From: Lytechinus pictus
Taxonomy: Eukaryota; Echinodermata; Echinoidea; Temnopleuroida; Toxopneustidae
Length of the DNA stretch: 64,000 nucleotides
Assembly: GCF_037042905.1 (NCBI RefSeq)
Contig: NC_087247.1
Coordinates: 74,198,420-74,262,419, forward strand
Direction of reading: 5' to 3'
Position 1 is the stretch's first letter. Every line of letters begins with the position of its first letter. Below are positions 21,391 through 33,552 of the stretch, in pieces. The notes beneath the pieces are model-generated. The model did not search any database, was not told where the DNA came from, and saw only the letters and a list, made by a program, of their open reading frames with translations. The translations under genes and the position numbers were made by a program.

Positions 21391-22568
21391 TTTTGTCTCG
21401 CCTGCATAGCAGAGCGAGACTATAGGCGCCGCTTTTCCGGCGGCGGCGGCGGCGTCAACATCAAATCTTAACCTAAGGTTAAGTTTTTGAAATGACATCA
21501 TAACTTAGAAAGTATATGGACCTAGTTCATGAAACTTGGACATAAGGTTGATCAAGTATTACTGAACATCCTGCCTGAGTTTCAGGTCACATGACCAAGG
21601 TCAAAGGTCATTTAGGGTCAATGAACTTAGACCATGTTGGGAAAATTATTTTCAAAATCTTAACCGAAGGTTAAGTTTTTGAAATGACATCATAACTTAG
21701 AAAGTATATAGACCTAGTTCATGAAACTTGGGCATAAGGTTAATCAAGTATTAGTGAACATCCTGGTCGAGTTTCAGGTCACGTGACCAAGGTCAAAGGT
21801 CATTTAGGGTCAATGAACTTTGGTCAAGTTGGGGGTATTTGTTGAATTACTATCATAACTTTGAAAATTTCTGGATTTAGTTCATGAAACTTGGACATTA
21901 GTTAATCAAGTACCACTGAATATCCTGTGCGAGTTTCAGGTCACATGACCATGGTCAATGGTCATTTAAGGTCAATGAACTTTGGCCGTGTTGGGGGTAT
22001 ATGTTAAATTACCATCCTAGCTCTGAAAGTTTATGGATCTAGTTCATAAAACTTGGACATAAGAGTAATCAAGTATCACTGAACATCCTGTACGAGTTTC
22101 AGGTCACATGACCATGGTCAAAGGTCATTAAAGGTCAATGAACTTTGGCCGTGTTGGGGGTATTTGTTGAATTACCATCCTAACTGTGAAAGTTTATGGA
22201 TCTAGTTCATAAAAATTGGGATATAAGAGTAATCAAGCATCACTGAACATCCCCTGTGAGTTTCAGGTCACAAAACCAAGTCAAATGTCAGTTAAGGTCA
22301 ATAAACTTAGGCCATGTTGGGGTAATTGTTGAAGTGCCATCATAACTTTGAAAGTTTATGGATAGAGTGAATGAAATGTGGACATGGGTGTAGTTGACAG
22401 TCTTAAGTCTCCGTTCAAATGTCATTTATGGCCAATGAACGTGGTATTATGTCATTATATGAATGATGTTTTTGTGAATGATTATTTTACAGTAGTTTTC
22501 AATGTTAGCACTGCTGCTATATTAAATTGCGTAATGCAGGCGAGACTGCCAGAGGCGTTCCACTTGTT
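21391..22568. mobile_element. CTCGCCTGCAT element with internal tandem repeats, copy A
   Basis: The left end GTCTCGCCTGCATAGC is matched in reverse complement by GTAATGCAGGCGAGAC at the right, and both are shared with copy B at 52497-53400. Between them are five or so tandem units of about 150-160 bp, each with TTCATGAAACTTGGACATAA and CACATGACCAAGGTCAAAGG-like sequence. After the right TIR both copies continue with AGAGGCNTTCCACTTGTT, so the true outer end lies beyond the TIR. No coding capacity; perfect DR1 motifs lie at 21598-21610 and 21790-21802. Confidence 0.85.
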
Positions 22569-23087
22569 AAGTTACAGAAATTCACGAACAGATCATTAAA
22601 AATGAAAAAAAAAGAGTCAGAAAGATCTTCTTAATTTTATAGCCCCCATCCAGCGTAAACAACATGAAGAATATTTGAGGTCACGAAACCAGCTGATTCG
22701 CATTCAAACAACAGGTTAACAGGTCACGCACATGGCAACATTCCAAAGGCGGGAATTCGGGGAAACCCGTTTTCAAGCACAATGATTGGCTCAACCCAGA
22801 AAGTGAATACTAATTAGATCACGTGCCATCGGCTTTGGGGCGTCTCGTTCACATTCCAACTCATTTCATAAATATCATCCACTCGCAGTAATTAGGCTAA
22901 GGACGCTGTAAAGATAACTCTGTACAAAACACAATTCCCGATATAAAACATATAAAGACATAAGTGCAATTGAAAAATTCATCCAACGATATTCGAATTA
23001 TACAAGCAACTCATGTGGGCGTGACTAACGAAATACATCCTCTAAAATGTTCACACATATCAACTTCAATAATTCGTACTTGAAATG
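22569..23087. other. No feature recognised
   Basis: No gene, RNA or clear repeat seen. Confidence 0.3.
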
Positions 23088-23250
23088 CAGGGGGGGGCGG
23101 AAAGGTCTTGAAAGTGGGGGGGGGGGGGCTTACCATGCAAAAAACACAATCAGGTGATCCATTTTATGTTTTTGGAGAAAAAAAAGTGGGGGCTGAAGCC
23201 CATCCAGCCCCCCCCCCCCCCCCCCCCCCCCCCCGTTTCCGCGGCCCCTG
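23088..23250 (+). mobile_element. GC-ended MITE, copy 2
   Basis: Starts CAGGGGGGGGCGGAAAG and ends CCGCGGCCCCTG. It shares the core CTTACCATGCAAAAAACACA and the G and C homopolymers with copies at 423 and 56094. The C run here is about 25 bases, so exact length is uncertain. Confidence 0.8.
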
Positions 23251-25001
23251 AAATGAATAAATCTGTGAATGAATTGTCAAATCCACTTAGTTGAATGTGT
23301 ACTTCTATCGAAATCCATTGAATCACGTACCCCTCCCGACCCAAGGTGGATTTTCCAATCGTCATAAAGATTATGCAGCCACAATCACAGTAGACAAATC
23401 CATATTAAATGAATATTAATTTCATTCGCTCCGAACATTGACTTCTTTTTGCCAATCCCCTCCCCCACAAGCATCCCATCATTTTCATTTACATTGCCCA
23501 CGACCACCTCCCATTATTCTCCTTCTTTTAGACAAATTAATTTCAAATAATATTTTATTTCAAATCGTAGTTGTTACCGGGAGTTTTAAGCAATAGTACA
23601 ACAAATTCATGAAGCATTCACTGTCCTGACTAAAAACATTTCTCAGGACCGTGACAGGTGCGTTCATTATTTAACTGACAGGCAGAGTAATAAAGAACAA
23701 TACAAATGAAAATACACTACGTATAACTCACATTAAAAAATGAGTCGTAATATGATAAAAAGTGTGAATAATATAAAGATAATTACTTATGAAAATTATA
23801 ACAGATTCAATGAATATCTGAAAATAAAATAAAAAAAAACATTCAAAGTAAATCAGTTTTGGATCCCATCTAATTTTGGAAGACTCGGATCCCCGCGGAT
23901 CAAGGATTTTGATGCCATGTGCAATTTGTATTCTGTATGTGGCCGTGGCGAGTGCAGTGACACAGAACTTGGTAGACACGCCGTCGCGAAATTAGTCAAC
24001 ACTTTTAAAAGATCGATGTAGAGATCAAGACTTTGGAAATTATGGAGTAAAATCGGAATAAAAAATGTGAATAAATCATTTTGCTGTAAGTAAATGAGTT
24101 GGACATTATATCAATCCATTCCTGTGGCTTTGTCATCATTAACGTGATCTTTTAATAATTTTCTCAATTCGTTCTACGGCAGTGTCTTCAGAAATGCATT
24201 CAATGAATTCATGTAGATGTAGCTGTAAAGGCTGGGGCATGGGACGAGATGAAACTAAATTTCGATTGAATTTTTATATTATTTTTGACACACTTTTGAC
24301 AAAATATAAGTGACAATATCAACTGAGATTCGTAACATCTAAATTACATTGCCCAACCCAGTAACCCACGGTATCCCTCTCTCCTCACTTTATTTTTGAG
24401 CGTATTTACTACCATTTTAAAGACGTAAATAATGTGAGCAATGCGATACGCAAATGCGAGGTAAACATCTTCGCGCTTCCAGAAAAGAAAGAGAGTTAAA
24501 TTGGGCCTCGAGTCGAGGTCGTATCGTATACAGCATAGTAGCGAGTCAAAGAAATCCCTGGAAGAAATCGTGGACGAAATAATCAAGTTTATTTTAGGAC
24601 CTGAAAAGCAGATTGTTTTTATATATATATATATATTATTCAGTATTTTGTGTGGATCTAGGCCTGTTTTACAGTTGTCGGCCATGGTTGTCGGGAAAGT
24701 TCACGGTTGGCGGATTTGCCCTGAAAATTTTCAGGGTTGTCGGCGCCCGCCAATCGTGACGCGTGGTAGCGAGAACGTTGACGGGAAATGAAAGTAGAGC
24801 AAAAAGCTAAATTGGAAAATATGAAGAAGGGACAATAAAAAAAAAAAAGAACTCAAGAACATGACCGGGCTGGCAAGGATTGAAAAATATAAAGAACAGG
24901 AAGAAAGGTGGATGGTGTCTATTATAAGCTTGCTTAATTTTATGCAATAATAGTCGCAATGAAGACAAAAATATCCTTACCCAAGGGATAGCCAAGGGCT
25001 A
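23251..25001. other. No gene recognised (1.75 kb)
   Basis: AT-rich sequence with short frames lacking known domains. A frame pair at 24344-24791 on both strands has no recognisable similarity. Nothing else can be supported. Confidence 0.3.
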
Positions 25002-25879
25002 GTTATATCTAGGGTTGCAAAATTCCCGGGAATTTTCTCGGTGGAAACTTTCCATGGGAATAAACTGGAATTTATTGGGAATTTTCGGAATTTTCGGCAA
25101 TTTTCAAGAAGTGTTGGGAATTTTCAAGAATTGTTGGGAATTTTCAAAAAGTAGCAATTTTCTGATATTTATATACAGGAATTGAAAGGATTGCCCTGGC
25201 AGATGATGCTTGATTGTGCTTTGTCATCAAGTTTCAAGCAAAATATAATGCTAAGATGGTCAGACAAGGCAGAATTTCAATGAATTTCATGTAAAAGTTG
25301 ATTTACTTTATTACTGGTTGAATGGTATGTGCGATGGCAGTACATGTACATTGCAAATGCTTTACACAAAGGATATACATTGTTCATAGATAAATGCCTC
25401 TTGAATTTTTTTGCAGATGAGAATCATTAATAATTATGACATTGTTGTTATTAGCATTATATTACTTTTATATTATCATTACTTTATTATTTCTCATTTA
25501 TTTCTGCATAGCAGAAGTGAGAACTTGGTGCTGTTTACAGCGTTAATTTGATGAGTATAAATACAGTTTTCTGGTTTAATTATGTTTTTATTGTTTTCAT
25601 AAATAATCAATTACAGGAAATCACAATATTTACATAATTAGACATGATCGTAAACAAACAAACAAAAATAAAACAAAAAAATTGATAAAGAAAAAAGAAA
25701 GAAAAAAAAAAAGTAACATCATCCAGAACAAACTAAAACAATTAGAGCCTGAACACATACATACAATAATTATATCAGGTATTGAGCCGTGGCAAAATAT
25801 TAACCTGTACATACGGGGTATAAAAAAATGCAACGTGTTTTACAAGTGAACTTCTTCAAAGCTCAAATCTCCATTTTTT

Positions 25880-28800
25880 TTAATGTAAAGCGAGCTTGTT
25901 TCTTTTTTTGGCCATATAGTATTCAGTTTCCCTTTGAGATTTGATGAAATTCTTAAAGAATTCAACATTTGGAGTATCACATCTAAATTTACAAATATAT
26001 ATGTAATATTTCACAATCAATAAAATGTAAGTTACAAACTTATCAGTTATTATACCGAACAGTTTTTCAAAATTCGTAAGATTAATAACATTGCTTTTAC
26101 GTTTTAACGAATTTGTAACATATTTCCAAAGTGGAGTCACTTTTTCACATTCGCAAAATAAGTGTACAATCGTTTCTTCTTCCTTTTCACAAAATACACA
26201 GTTGGGAGATTCCTTTCTATTGATTTTGAATAAAAAATTATTCAATGCTATTGTTTTATGAAATATTTTAAAATAAAAAGAACGCAGTCTAGTGTCAATA
26301 GTACAAGTGAAATTGACATTATGAACCTTCTCCCAAATGGTTTCTTAAGAACAGTAATTTGACTATTCCAATAATCATACCTCTTCTCAGGGATCTGAGG
26401 TACATTCATTATCTTATAAGCATACTTAGGTACTTTTTTAATAACAAGTAACGAGGAAACTAAGGAATCATGAATGTTTACATTATATAAAAAAGGAACG
26501 TCTAACCAGTCCTCTGGAATGTGTTTGATCAAAAAATTATGTTTTCTTCGATCTGATCTCGGAATGTCAAAGTCTAAAATCAATTCTTCAAACAATTTAT
26601 GGTTTGGTAAGGGTGGGTTCAATAGATCTGAAATGCTTGAGATGTTCTTGTTATCCCATGATTCATAATAAAAATACCTTTTGGATTTAGAGCAAATGAG
26701 TCTATTAAACCACAAAATCTGACAAGTACCAATTTCAGAGAATTTAGCGTGATATGATTCTAGAGTAGCATATTCACGATAGACATACCAAGTTCGCAAT
26801 GAATCAGCTATTTGAGAGTTTTCCAAAGATTTTAAAATTGATTCTGGGGCAAATGCTTTCCATAAAATTTTGTTATCCTTATGAAATTTTTCCAAAGCCA
26901 TGACTTCCATGCTGAAACATATTTATCATTAAGTAAAAGTTTCACCCAAGACATTTTCTGAGCAAGAGAAAAAACCCAAGGATCAATCATTTTTAGGCCA
27001 CATTGAATATAATCACTATACATATATTTTCTTTTGACTCTATCTTTTCCACCATTCCAAATAAACTTGAAAAAAAGACTATTTAATTCATTAAAATATT
27101 TTTGGGGTGTTTTTATACTTAACACAGAGAACAGATAAATTAGTTGAGGCAAGACTAAAGACTTGATAACACAAATTTTACCAATAAGAGATAGATTTCT
27201 CTTCCGCCAACAATTTGGTCTGTGTCATTTGCTTAAGTTTTTCTTTATAATTAAGATCAAATATCTAACTCAAATCCAATGAAAAATTTATCCCTAAAGA
27301 CTTAAATGTAGAGTTTCTCCAAGTAATTCCTTGATTACTCATGGGGAAGTCTTGGCACCCTTTCTTTGACCCAATCCAAATTGCTTCAGTCTTAGATAAA
27401 TTCAACTTGCATCCAGAATATTTCCCAAATTGGTACAAAACATCAAACAATGAATCAAATGACTTTCTGGACCCATCTATAAAACAAACAGAATCATCTG
27501 CAAATAAAGAAATTTTAACTTCATGGTCTTGTATCTTCATTACATTCAAATTATCGTTTTGTCTTATTGATAATGCCAAAATCTCAATAACAAACAAAAA
27601 TAAATATGGAGAAATAGGGCAGCCTTGAAAAATACCTTGTTGCATCGAAATGCGATTAGTCAAAAAGCCATTATTTAGTACATAAGAAGTACGTTCCTTA
27701 TAAAGAGTCTTTATCCAAGATAAGAAGTTGTCCCCAAAGTTGAACTGTTTTAAAGTCTGAAAAAGGAAATTATGATTTACACTGTCAAAAGCCTTTTCAA
27801 TATCAAGTAGTAGTATAGCTCCTGGTATATTATTTGCTTCAGTGTACTCTATGATATCAAATATTAAACGTACATTATGACTTATGTTTCTACCTCTTAA
27901 AAAAGCAGATTGATCAGTATGAATAAGACAATTAATAAAACGTTTAATACGTTCTGCCAGACATTTTGCCAATATTTTATAATCAACCGTCAAAAGCGTA
28001 ATAGGCCGGTAGTTTTTAATCAAAAGTTCATCCCTGTTTTTTTTTCGGAAGGAGGGTTATAATACCATTTCTTTGTGATAAAGACATCATCCCACTTCGT
28101 AGAGAAAAACTAAAAGAATCTAATAGCATATCACATATATCCGGCCAAAACTCTACGTAAAATTCAATAGGAAGACCATCAAAGCCAGGGGCTTTGTTGG
28201 TTTTTATAGATTTAATGACATCAACTATCTCTTGTTTTGAAAGTGGTTTTTCTAATAATTCTTTTTCACTATCTGTTAATTTAGGAATATTTATCTTATT
28301 AAATAGATCTTGGAAATTATCATCTGAGCTATTCTGATGTTGGGAATTACTATACAAGTTTTCATAAAAGTCATGAATTTCTTTTAATATCTTATCTGGG
28401 TCAGAAGACAACTTTCCCTCTCCATCCTTGATTGTACTGATAGTTTTTTTCTGCCAAGATCTATTTTCTAAATTACAAAAATATTTTGAATTCTTTTCTC
28501 CTTCTTCTAACCATCTGACCCTGGATCTGATTATCAAACCTTTTGTCTCGAAATCATATAATTTATCAAATTTATCTTCCAGATCAGCTATATTTGCTAA
28601 AAGTTGTTTATTCTTGGAGACATTTTCACTTAGTTGAGACTTCATTATCTCAATTTCTTTATTGAGATGATCCTTTTCTTTTTTCCTTTCTTTCTTTTTT
28701 CTGGCAAAGTATTCCATACTGCAACCAGTAATTACACATTTAAGGGCATCCCACAAAGTGTTTGGATTACATTCAGAATCCTTATGAATTTTTTTAAATT

Positions 28801-29620
28801 CAGAGATCTTCTCCTTAATCAAATTTATATATTCTGCATCATGATGTAAATAGTAACAATTAAGCTTCCAATATCCTTTACCTCTTTTGGGACTATTATC
28901 GTTGAAATGTATAGATACTATGGAATGGTCAGATTGGATTCCAGGGGATATTTTCGACTTAACGCAGTTACCTATAAAATCACTAGAAACCAAAATGTAA
29001 TCCAATCTGGAGAGAACTTGGGGTGACTTTTGATGTCGTGTATATTGTCGCTGTGTTGGATGAAAATGTCTCCAAACATCAATTAAGTTGTATTCTTCCA
29101 TGAGATCTGAAATCATATTGCTAGCCCTAACATTTGAATGACGGTGTCTTGTACCCTGGTAATCTATATCACTAAGGGTGGCATTGAAGTCTCCGCCCAA
29201 GATTAAGGACGAATTTTCAAACTTGTCCATTTCTGCAAATGTCTCTAGAAAAAAATTAGGGTCATCGTTGTTGGGAGCATAAATGCTAACAATAGTCAAA
29301 TGTATGTCATTCAAAAAACAATTCAGAATTAAAAATCTACCTTGAGGGTCATAGAAGGATGACTTCATTCTCACTGAGATAGAATTTCGTATTAGTATTG
29401 CAACACCCCGACTATTGGAAGAGAAGTTAGTAAACCAACAGTGCTCACCCCACTGGGATTTCCAGAATTTCTCGTCATCTTTACCACAATGAGTTTTCCT
29501 GAAGTAAAATAATATCACAATCAGTGTTACGTAGAAAGTGAAATATTTTTCTGCGCTTTACAAAATCTTGCAAACCCCTACAATTAAAAGTACATAATTT
29601 GAGTAACATTAATGTTCACA
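25880..29620 (-). pseudogene. Tx1/L1-like LINE ORF2 (endonuclease-RT), frameshifted
   Basis: Endonuclease first: TFNCRGL and LLQE (29600-29505), then after a one-base slip in an A run THCGKDDE, IVSIYAPNN, LILGGDFNAT, LSRLDYILVS and GIQSDHSIVSI. RT follows: NYRPITLLTVDYKI, FLRGRNISHN, LLLDIEKAFDSVNH (motif A), QQGIFQGCPISPYLF (motif B, with an insertion of I/F in the usual QGCP) and SLFADDSVCF (motif C, catalytic). The C-terminus has CVFCEKEEETIVHLFCEC near 26180. Open segments are 29518-28028, 28023-27265, 27152-26832, 26910-26248 and 26245-25880; breaks lie near 29505, 28040, 27200, 26900 and 26247. All catalytic motifs survive, which points to a relatively young insertion. It would have cut target DNA and copied LINE RNA. 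Confidence 0.9.
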
Positions 29621-30157
29621 AAAAACACTGATAAAAGGAGACCCCTTACAAATAGGAACAATTAACCTGGCATATTGGTTTAAAACCATCGTTGCATGAG
29701 AAGATTTTAACAATCTTAAAACATTGTAAAAAATTCCAATACTGTACTTGTCACAAGAAAAAAATAAAGTAAAAAACAATATCAAAACTTTCATTCTGGC
29801 AGAAGATAAAAGAGTGCAAACACAAAGTGCCAAAACTTCAAATCAAAAAACAGTTTTGGCAAGTGTAACAGTTTAAAAGCAAAAAAATATATATAAATGC
29901 ATGAAAAAAAAAAACCAAATCTAGCTGGTATACATTGATTAAAGTAATATAGTTAGCCTTGTTTATTAGAAAAAGGGATCTTCTAAAAAATCTATCCAAC
30001 CATATCTCGTAAAATTTTAAGAATTAGATGGTTACGGTGTCACATGTAAGAACAGAAAGATAGAGTAAAACTAGAGTTGGTGATTTAAAAGAAATCTACA
30101 TGTAACCAGTAAAAAAGTCCTGTGAACTTGACAGTCTTAGATTTACACTCCAGCAGG

Positions 30158-30874
30158 CTAGACAATTATTAGCCTCCCGTCCTTATCCCTATGGGCCAGT
30201 CTTGCCGGGTACATGAAGAAGGGTTTTTTCCCCTCCGCCTTCAACTGAAGTCGTTGCTCCTTCTTCTCTCTCCTTTTGTTCAGTACTTTTTGTGAAAAGT
30301 CCTCAGAAACAAAGACTCGACTCCCTTTGTACAGACCTGCCTCGTTGAGTTTGGCGATGCTAGCTTTCCTGACCTTTTCCTTCATCACATACGAGGTGAA
30401 GGCAATATGGATAATTCTAGGTTTAGAATCATCGTGACCTTCTCGCCTAACAGTAGGGGTACGGTGGCATCTCTCAATGGTGAAATCAGATTCAGACACC
30501 CCAACAAAACCAGACAAGAACTCACGAATGGTTGTCTCACAAACTTCTTTCTTTACCTCAGGGATGCCGTGTAAGACAAGATTGTTCCTCCTAGCCCTAT
30601 TCTCGAGATCATCTAACTTTGCGTCCAACTCCTCTTTTTCCCTCCTGAGCTTTCTCACCTCAGCTACAACTTCATTCAGCTGAACACCACACGCCTCAAT
30701 TTTCTCCTCATTCATCTGGGCCTTTTGTGCAATAACCTCCAGCCTCTTAATCACAAGGTTGTCGATTTTTTCTTCCAGCTTTGAGAACTTCTGAAGAAAG
30801 CAAGTAAACCACTCTGGAGCACATTGGTCGCCTACGGTTCCCCCGGACTCACCGGGTTGAACCGCTGGACGCAC
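30158..30874 (-). CDS. LINE ORF1 protein, intact frame
   Basis: The 238-codon frame encodes a LINE ORF1-type RNA-binding protein. Residues about 25-95 form a predicted coiled coil rich in Glu/Lys/Leu heptads (LEEKIDNL, LRREKEELDAKLDDLENR). The signature ENRARRNNLVLHGIPE near residue 90 begins an RRM-like domain, with CHRTPTVRREG and KPRIIHIAF further on, followed by a basic C-terminal domain (RREKKEQRLQLKAEGK). In L1 relatives this protein trimerises and packages LINE RNA. The frame is open although ORF2 is broken. The true start may lie slightly upstream; the ATG/alternative start at 30874 is taken from the open frame. Confidence 0.85.
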   Translation of the reverse strand: MRPAVQPGESGGTVGDQCAPEWFTCFLQKFSKLEEKIDNLVIKRLEVIAQKAQMNEEKIEACGVQLNEVVAEVRKLRREKEELDAKLDDLENRARRNNLVLHGIPEVKKEVCETTIREFLSGFVGVSESDFTIERCHRTPTVRREGHDDSKPRIIHIAFTSYVMKEKVRKASIAKLNEAGLYKGSRVFVSEDFSQKVLNKRREKKEQRLQLKAEGKKPFFMYPARLAHRDKDGRLIIV

Positions 30875-31104
30875 TAGATTTTTTCGGGGGTTCGGATATC
30901 CCTTTTTCAGGGGTTGCTAGAGTACGTTTGAAAGGCATAATGTTCACTCTTAATCTATGTATTACAGTTAACAATATTACTCACATGAAAAATACCGCCA
31001 AAACTTCTCACCAGCAGATTTGATATAATTTTGAAGGGTTTAGCTGGATGACATGTTGTCCGAGCAAGGGTGAGGGCGCACTCCCTCAAGCGTAAAGTTA
31101 ATTT

Positions 31105-32237
31105 CAGTACAATTAACCCTCTTAGAAATAAACATGTTGTTCATTATTTTCAAAATACATGTACTAGACCAAATTAAATGAAACTGATATGAGATTGTCA
31201 TTTAATATCACAAAAGATATGAAATTGATAACAAGTTTCTCAATCTCAATCAATGTCAAAGGTCACTTGAGGTCAACAAACTTAGTGCATGTTTTTTTTT
31301 TCCCTTTGTGAATAATTATTCATCTTGAGTGTTTTCAAAGTATATTATATTGTCAATTCTTGCCCCCCCCCCCATTTTGGGGGGTGGAGGGGGGCATCTC
31401 AGAAATAAATTAGCAATTTAACATTTTTATTCCTGGACCTGATTTTTCCCATTTAAAGACTCAAGCCATTGTCATAGCTGCTGGTGGGAATAGTCTGCTG
31501 TGCAAACCTAGTCTGCAGGCACAGACCCTGATTGAAACTTTGATCTAAAAGTTGGTCTCCATGCAAAGACTAGCACATAAAAATAAATCTTGCTGTTTCC
31601 TTCAGTACACAAGGCATGAGTAGGCTGCACATTCAGACATTTAACTATAGTGAAGGCTTTACATAGCAGACAAGTGCAAACCCTTCACTCAAGGAAAGTG
31701 GTCTGAATATGCAGCCTAAGCTTTCTGCCAATGACTTGTGTTCAGAAGGTCCTTTTGTTCAACAGAAAGTTGTATTCGTGCTAGTCTTGCGTGAAGTCCC
31801 ACTTGTGTAGGGGGGCAATGTTTTCTTAACATGTAATTATATAATGGCAGGTTCTAACATAAAAACATTGACATAAAATGAAAAAAAAAGTGTAATGCAA
31901 AGTTTTATTTTTTCATGTTGAATTGAAAAGCTTCATTTTGTACATAATGCTCCATCGTGTTACTGGATACATATACATGTACTATAATGTATTTATGTAC
32001 AGTTTGATGAATATTTTATACCCTGTGCAATTCAAAGAATGAAGAATAGTATAAATACAAATGGAAAGTATGATATTTGAGGATATCAATTTATTTAATT
32101 TTGTATTCAAAAACAGAATTTATCACTTTTTGTGAAAAATTGAAAATTCCCAAAATTCCCGGCAGCTGAAAATTCCCAAAACTTTCCATGGAAATTTTCC
32201 AAAATTTCTGGAAAGTTTCCAGCCCTTTGCAACCCTA
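31105..32237. other. Right part of the hAT-like element, non-coding
   Basis: No gene. Near 31255-31350 the sequence resembles the right part of the CTCGCCTGCAT family (TTTGTGAATAATTATTCA, TTTTCAAAGTATATTATATTG), so an older fragment of that family lies inside. A C run with GGGGTGGAGGGG is at 31364-31395. The final 100 bp hold the subterminal GGGAATTTTC-type repeats. Confidence 0.5.
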
Positions 32238-32245
32238 GTTATATC

Positions 32246-33447
32246 CCCCTATATTACATGTATGCCCTAAGTTACCGAAGTAAAGCTTGATGCTGGCTAG
32301 ATTTACTGTAAAAAGCCTATTAATGTTTACTTTGGCCAAATTTCTAAAGCTACTGTCACATAAATAGAATTTAATTTCAAAATCATTTTAAAAGTTCAAA
32401 TTTTTATGGCTTGTTTCGCTCGCTGGCGACTTTACAAATTTTAGCACATTGCTCTGTTGTGCTGCCTCAAAATATTTTGTTTATAATCTGCAACTGCATC
32501 GAATTTAATATGTGTTGTGTCCATGTATGTACCCACGATTTGATAAATATTTGCCATCTTCAATGTTTGAAAATATCACGAGGTTCCGGGTTATGTGGAC
32601 CAGTGGCAGCACCAAGGGGGAGGCACAGGGTAAATGTCATAAGCATCCTCTTAAAACTGCAAAGTGCTCCAAAACAGCTGTTGACTGAGATAAGTTCACT
32701 TGGGGCTTAAAAATCCAATGTTCAAGTCAATATGCTTCTCGCGATTAGAGTTTTCATTATTTGTTTTTAGTGAGATACACATCCTGCGTATTCATAATTT
32801 TCATAAATCAAACATTTTCAGCTAGCACTATGTGCTCGCATCAATTATTCAATTACATGTAGATAGTCATCCATTATGGGAAGAAATATTTGAAGAAAAA
32901 TTAATATTGAATACATTCAGCTTACTACCTTTCCGAAAAATATGCTGGAAAATAGTGAATTTTTATGACAAACAGATCAGGATCAGCCAGGTTCTTCTTC
33001 AATCGCCGTCAGCGCAGCTACAACTGAGCGTACAAACGTGCCAGCCAATCCACTAGCACGTCCGTACGTTCAGCTGTAGCTGAAGGCGATGGAAGTTATA
33101 TGTTAAAATTCTAAACTCCGTCATGTTGAAAAACGAAGCTATCAATTCATGATTCCAAGAAGAAAATATGAGCAAAGTTTTGCTTTAGAAAGTTTATCAA
33201 AGTTACTTAAAGTTTAAGGTTCACTTGCTCGTGAACTTTTTTAAATTTGGCTCTTAAGCATACAATATGCCATGTTCTGCCATCTCATATTCTGCCATCT
33301 CATATTCCTTGTCTCTTATACAGGTATTAGTGTGTTATCAGTCCAATTGCAAAGGTTTGTGTTTAAAAATCCATTGATTTTCTTTCATATCTATAAATGG
33401 TTTTTCTTGCAGATCTCTTATTTCACACTTTTTTTGGGAGATGTATC
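32246..33447 (+). promoter_or_regulatory. Upstream region of QNG1 with a hairpin
   Basis: No TATA box or CpG-rich promoter stands out. An imperfect inverted repeat spans about 33003-33091: TCGCCGTCAGCGCAGCTAC pairs with GTAGCTGAAGGCGA, with GTACG/CGTAC words inside. A polypyrimidine stretch ending TTCTTGCAG at 33412 could be a splice acceptor, which would put the transcription start farther upstream with a non-coding first exon. Faint copies of the GC mirror word are at 32402-32420 and 32820-32840. Confidence 0.4.
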
Positions 33448-33552
33448 ATGTCTGTTAAACCCCTTTCACCAAGGGAATCTGGAAAATTCATTGCAGAACA
33501 CAGTCAAGATGTAACTATTAATCAGGATGCTGCTAAGAAAGTTGGAAAACAG
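33448..33552 (+). CDS. QNG1: QNG1 coding exon 1
   Basis: Encodes residues 1-35 ([15 protein letters not shown]...). Ends GGAAAACAG before GTAAAA, phase 0. An ATG at 33441 is out of frame and meets a stop soon, so 33448 is chosen. The exon probably extends upstream to a splice acceptor at 33412. Confidence 0.93.

Larger units (their letters stand above)
25552..31096 (-). mobile_element. Near full-length Tx1/L1-like LINE
   Basis: Minus-strand LINE with ORF1 (30158-30874), a spacer of about 540 bp, and ORF2 (25880 to about 29620) in the right order, followed by a 3' UTR. The 5' side ends near 31090 at GAGGGAGTGCGCCCTCAC (read on the minus strand). GTTAATTT occurs at both borders (25544-25551 and 31097-31104) and may be the target duplication, though this is short and in AT-rich DNA. 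ORF1 is open, while ORF2 has about five disruptions. Confidence 0.8.
25010..32237. mobile_element. hAT-like element with perfect 8-bp target duplication, carrying a LINE
   Basis: Left end TAGGGTTGCAAAATTCC (25010) and right end TTTGCAACCCTA (32237), both flanked by GTTATATC (25002-25009, 32238-32245). The subterminal regions are rich in GGGAATTTTC and its complement on the two sides, forming long imperfect inverted repeats. No hAT transposase is seen. About 5.5 kb of the interior is a later Tx1/L1-like LINE insertion, so the original element was about 1.7 kb. Confidence 0.92.
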
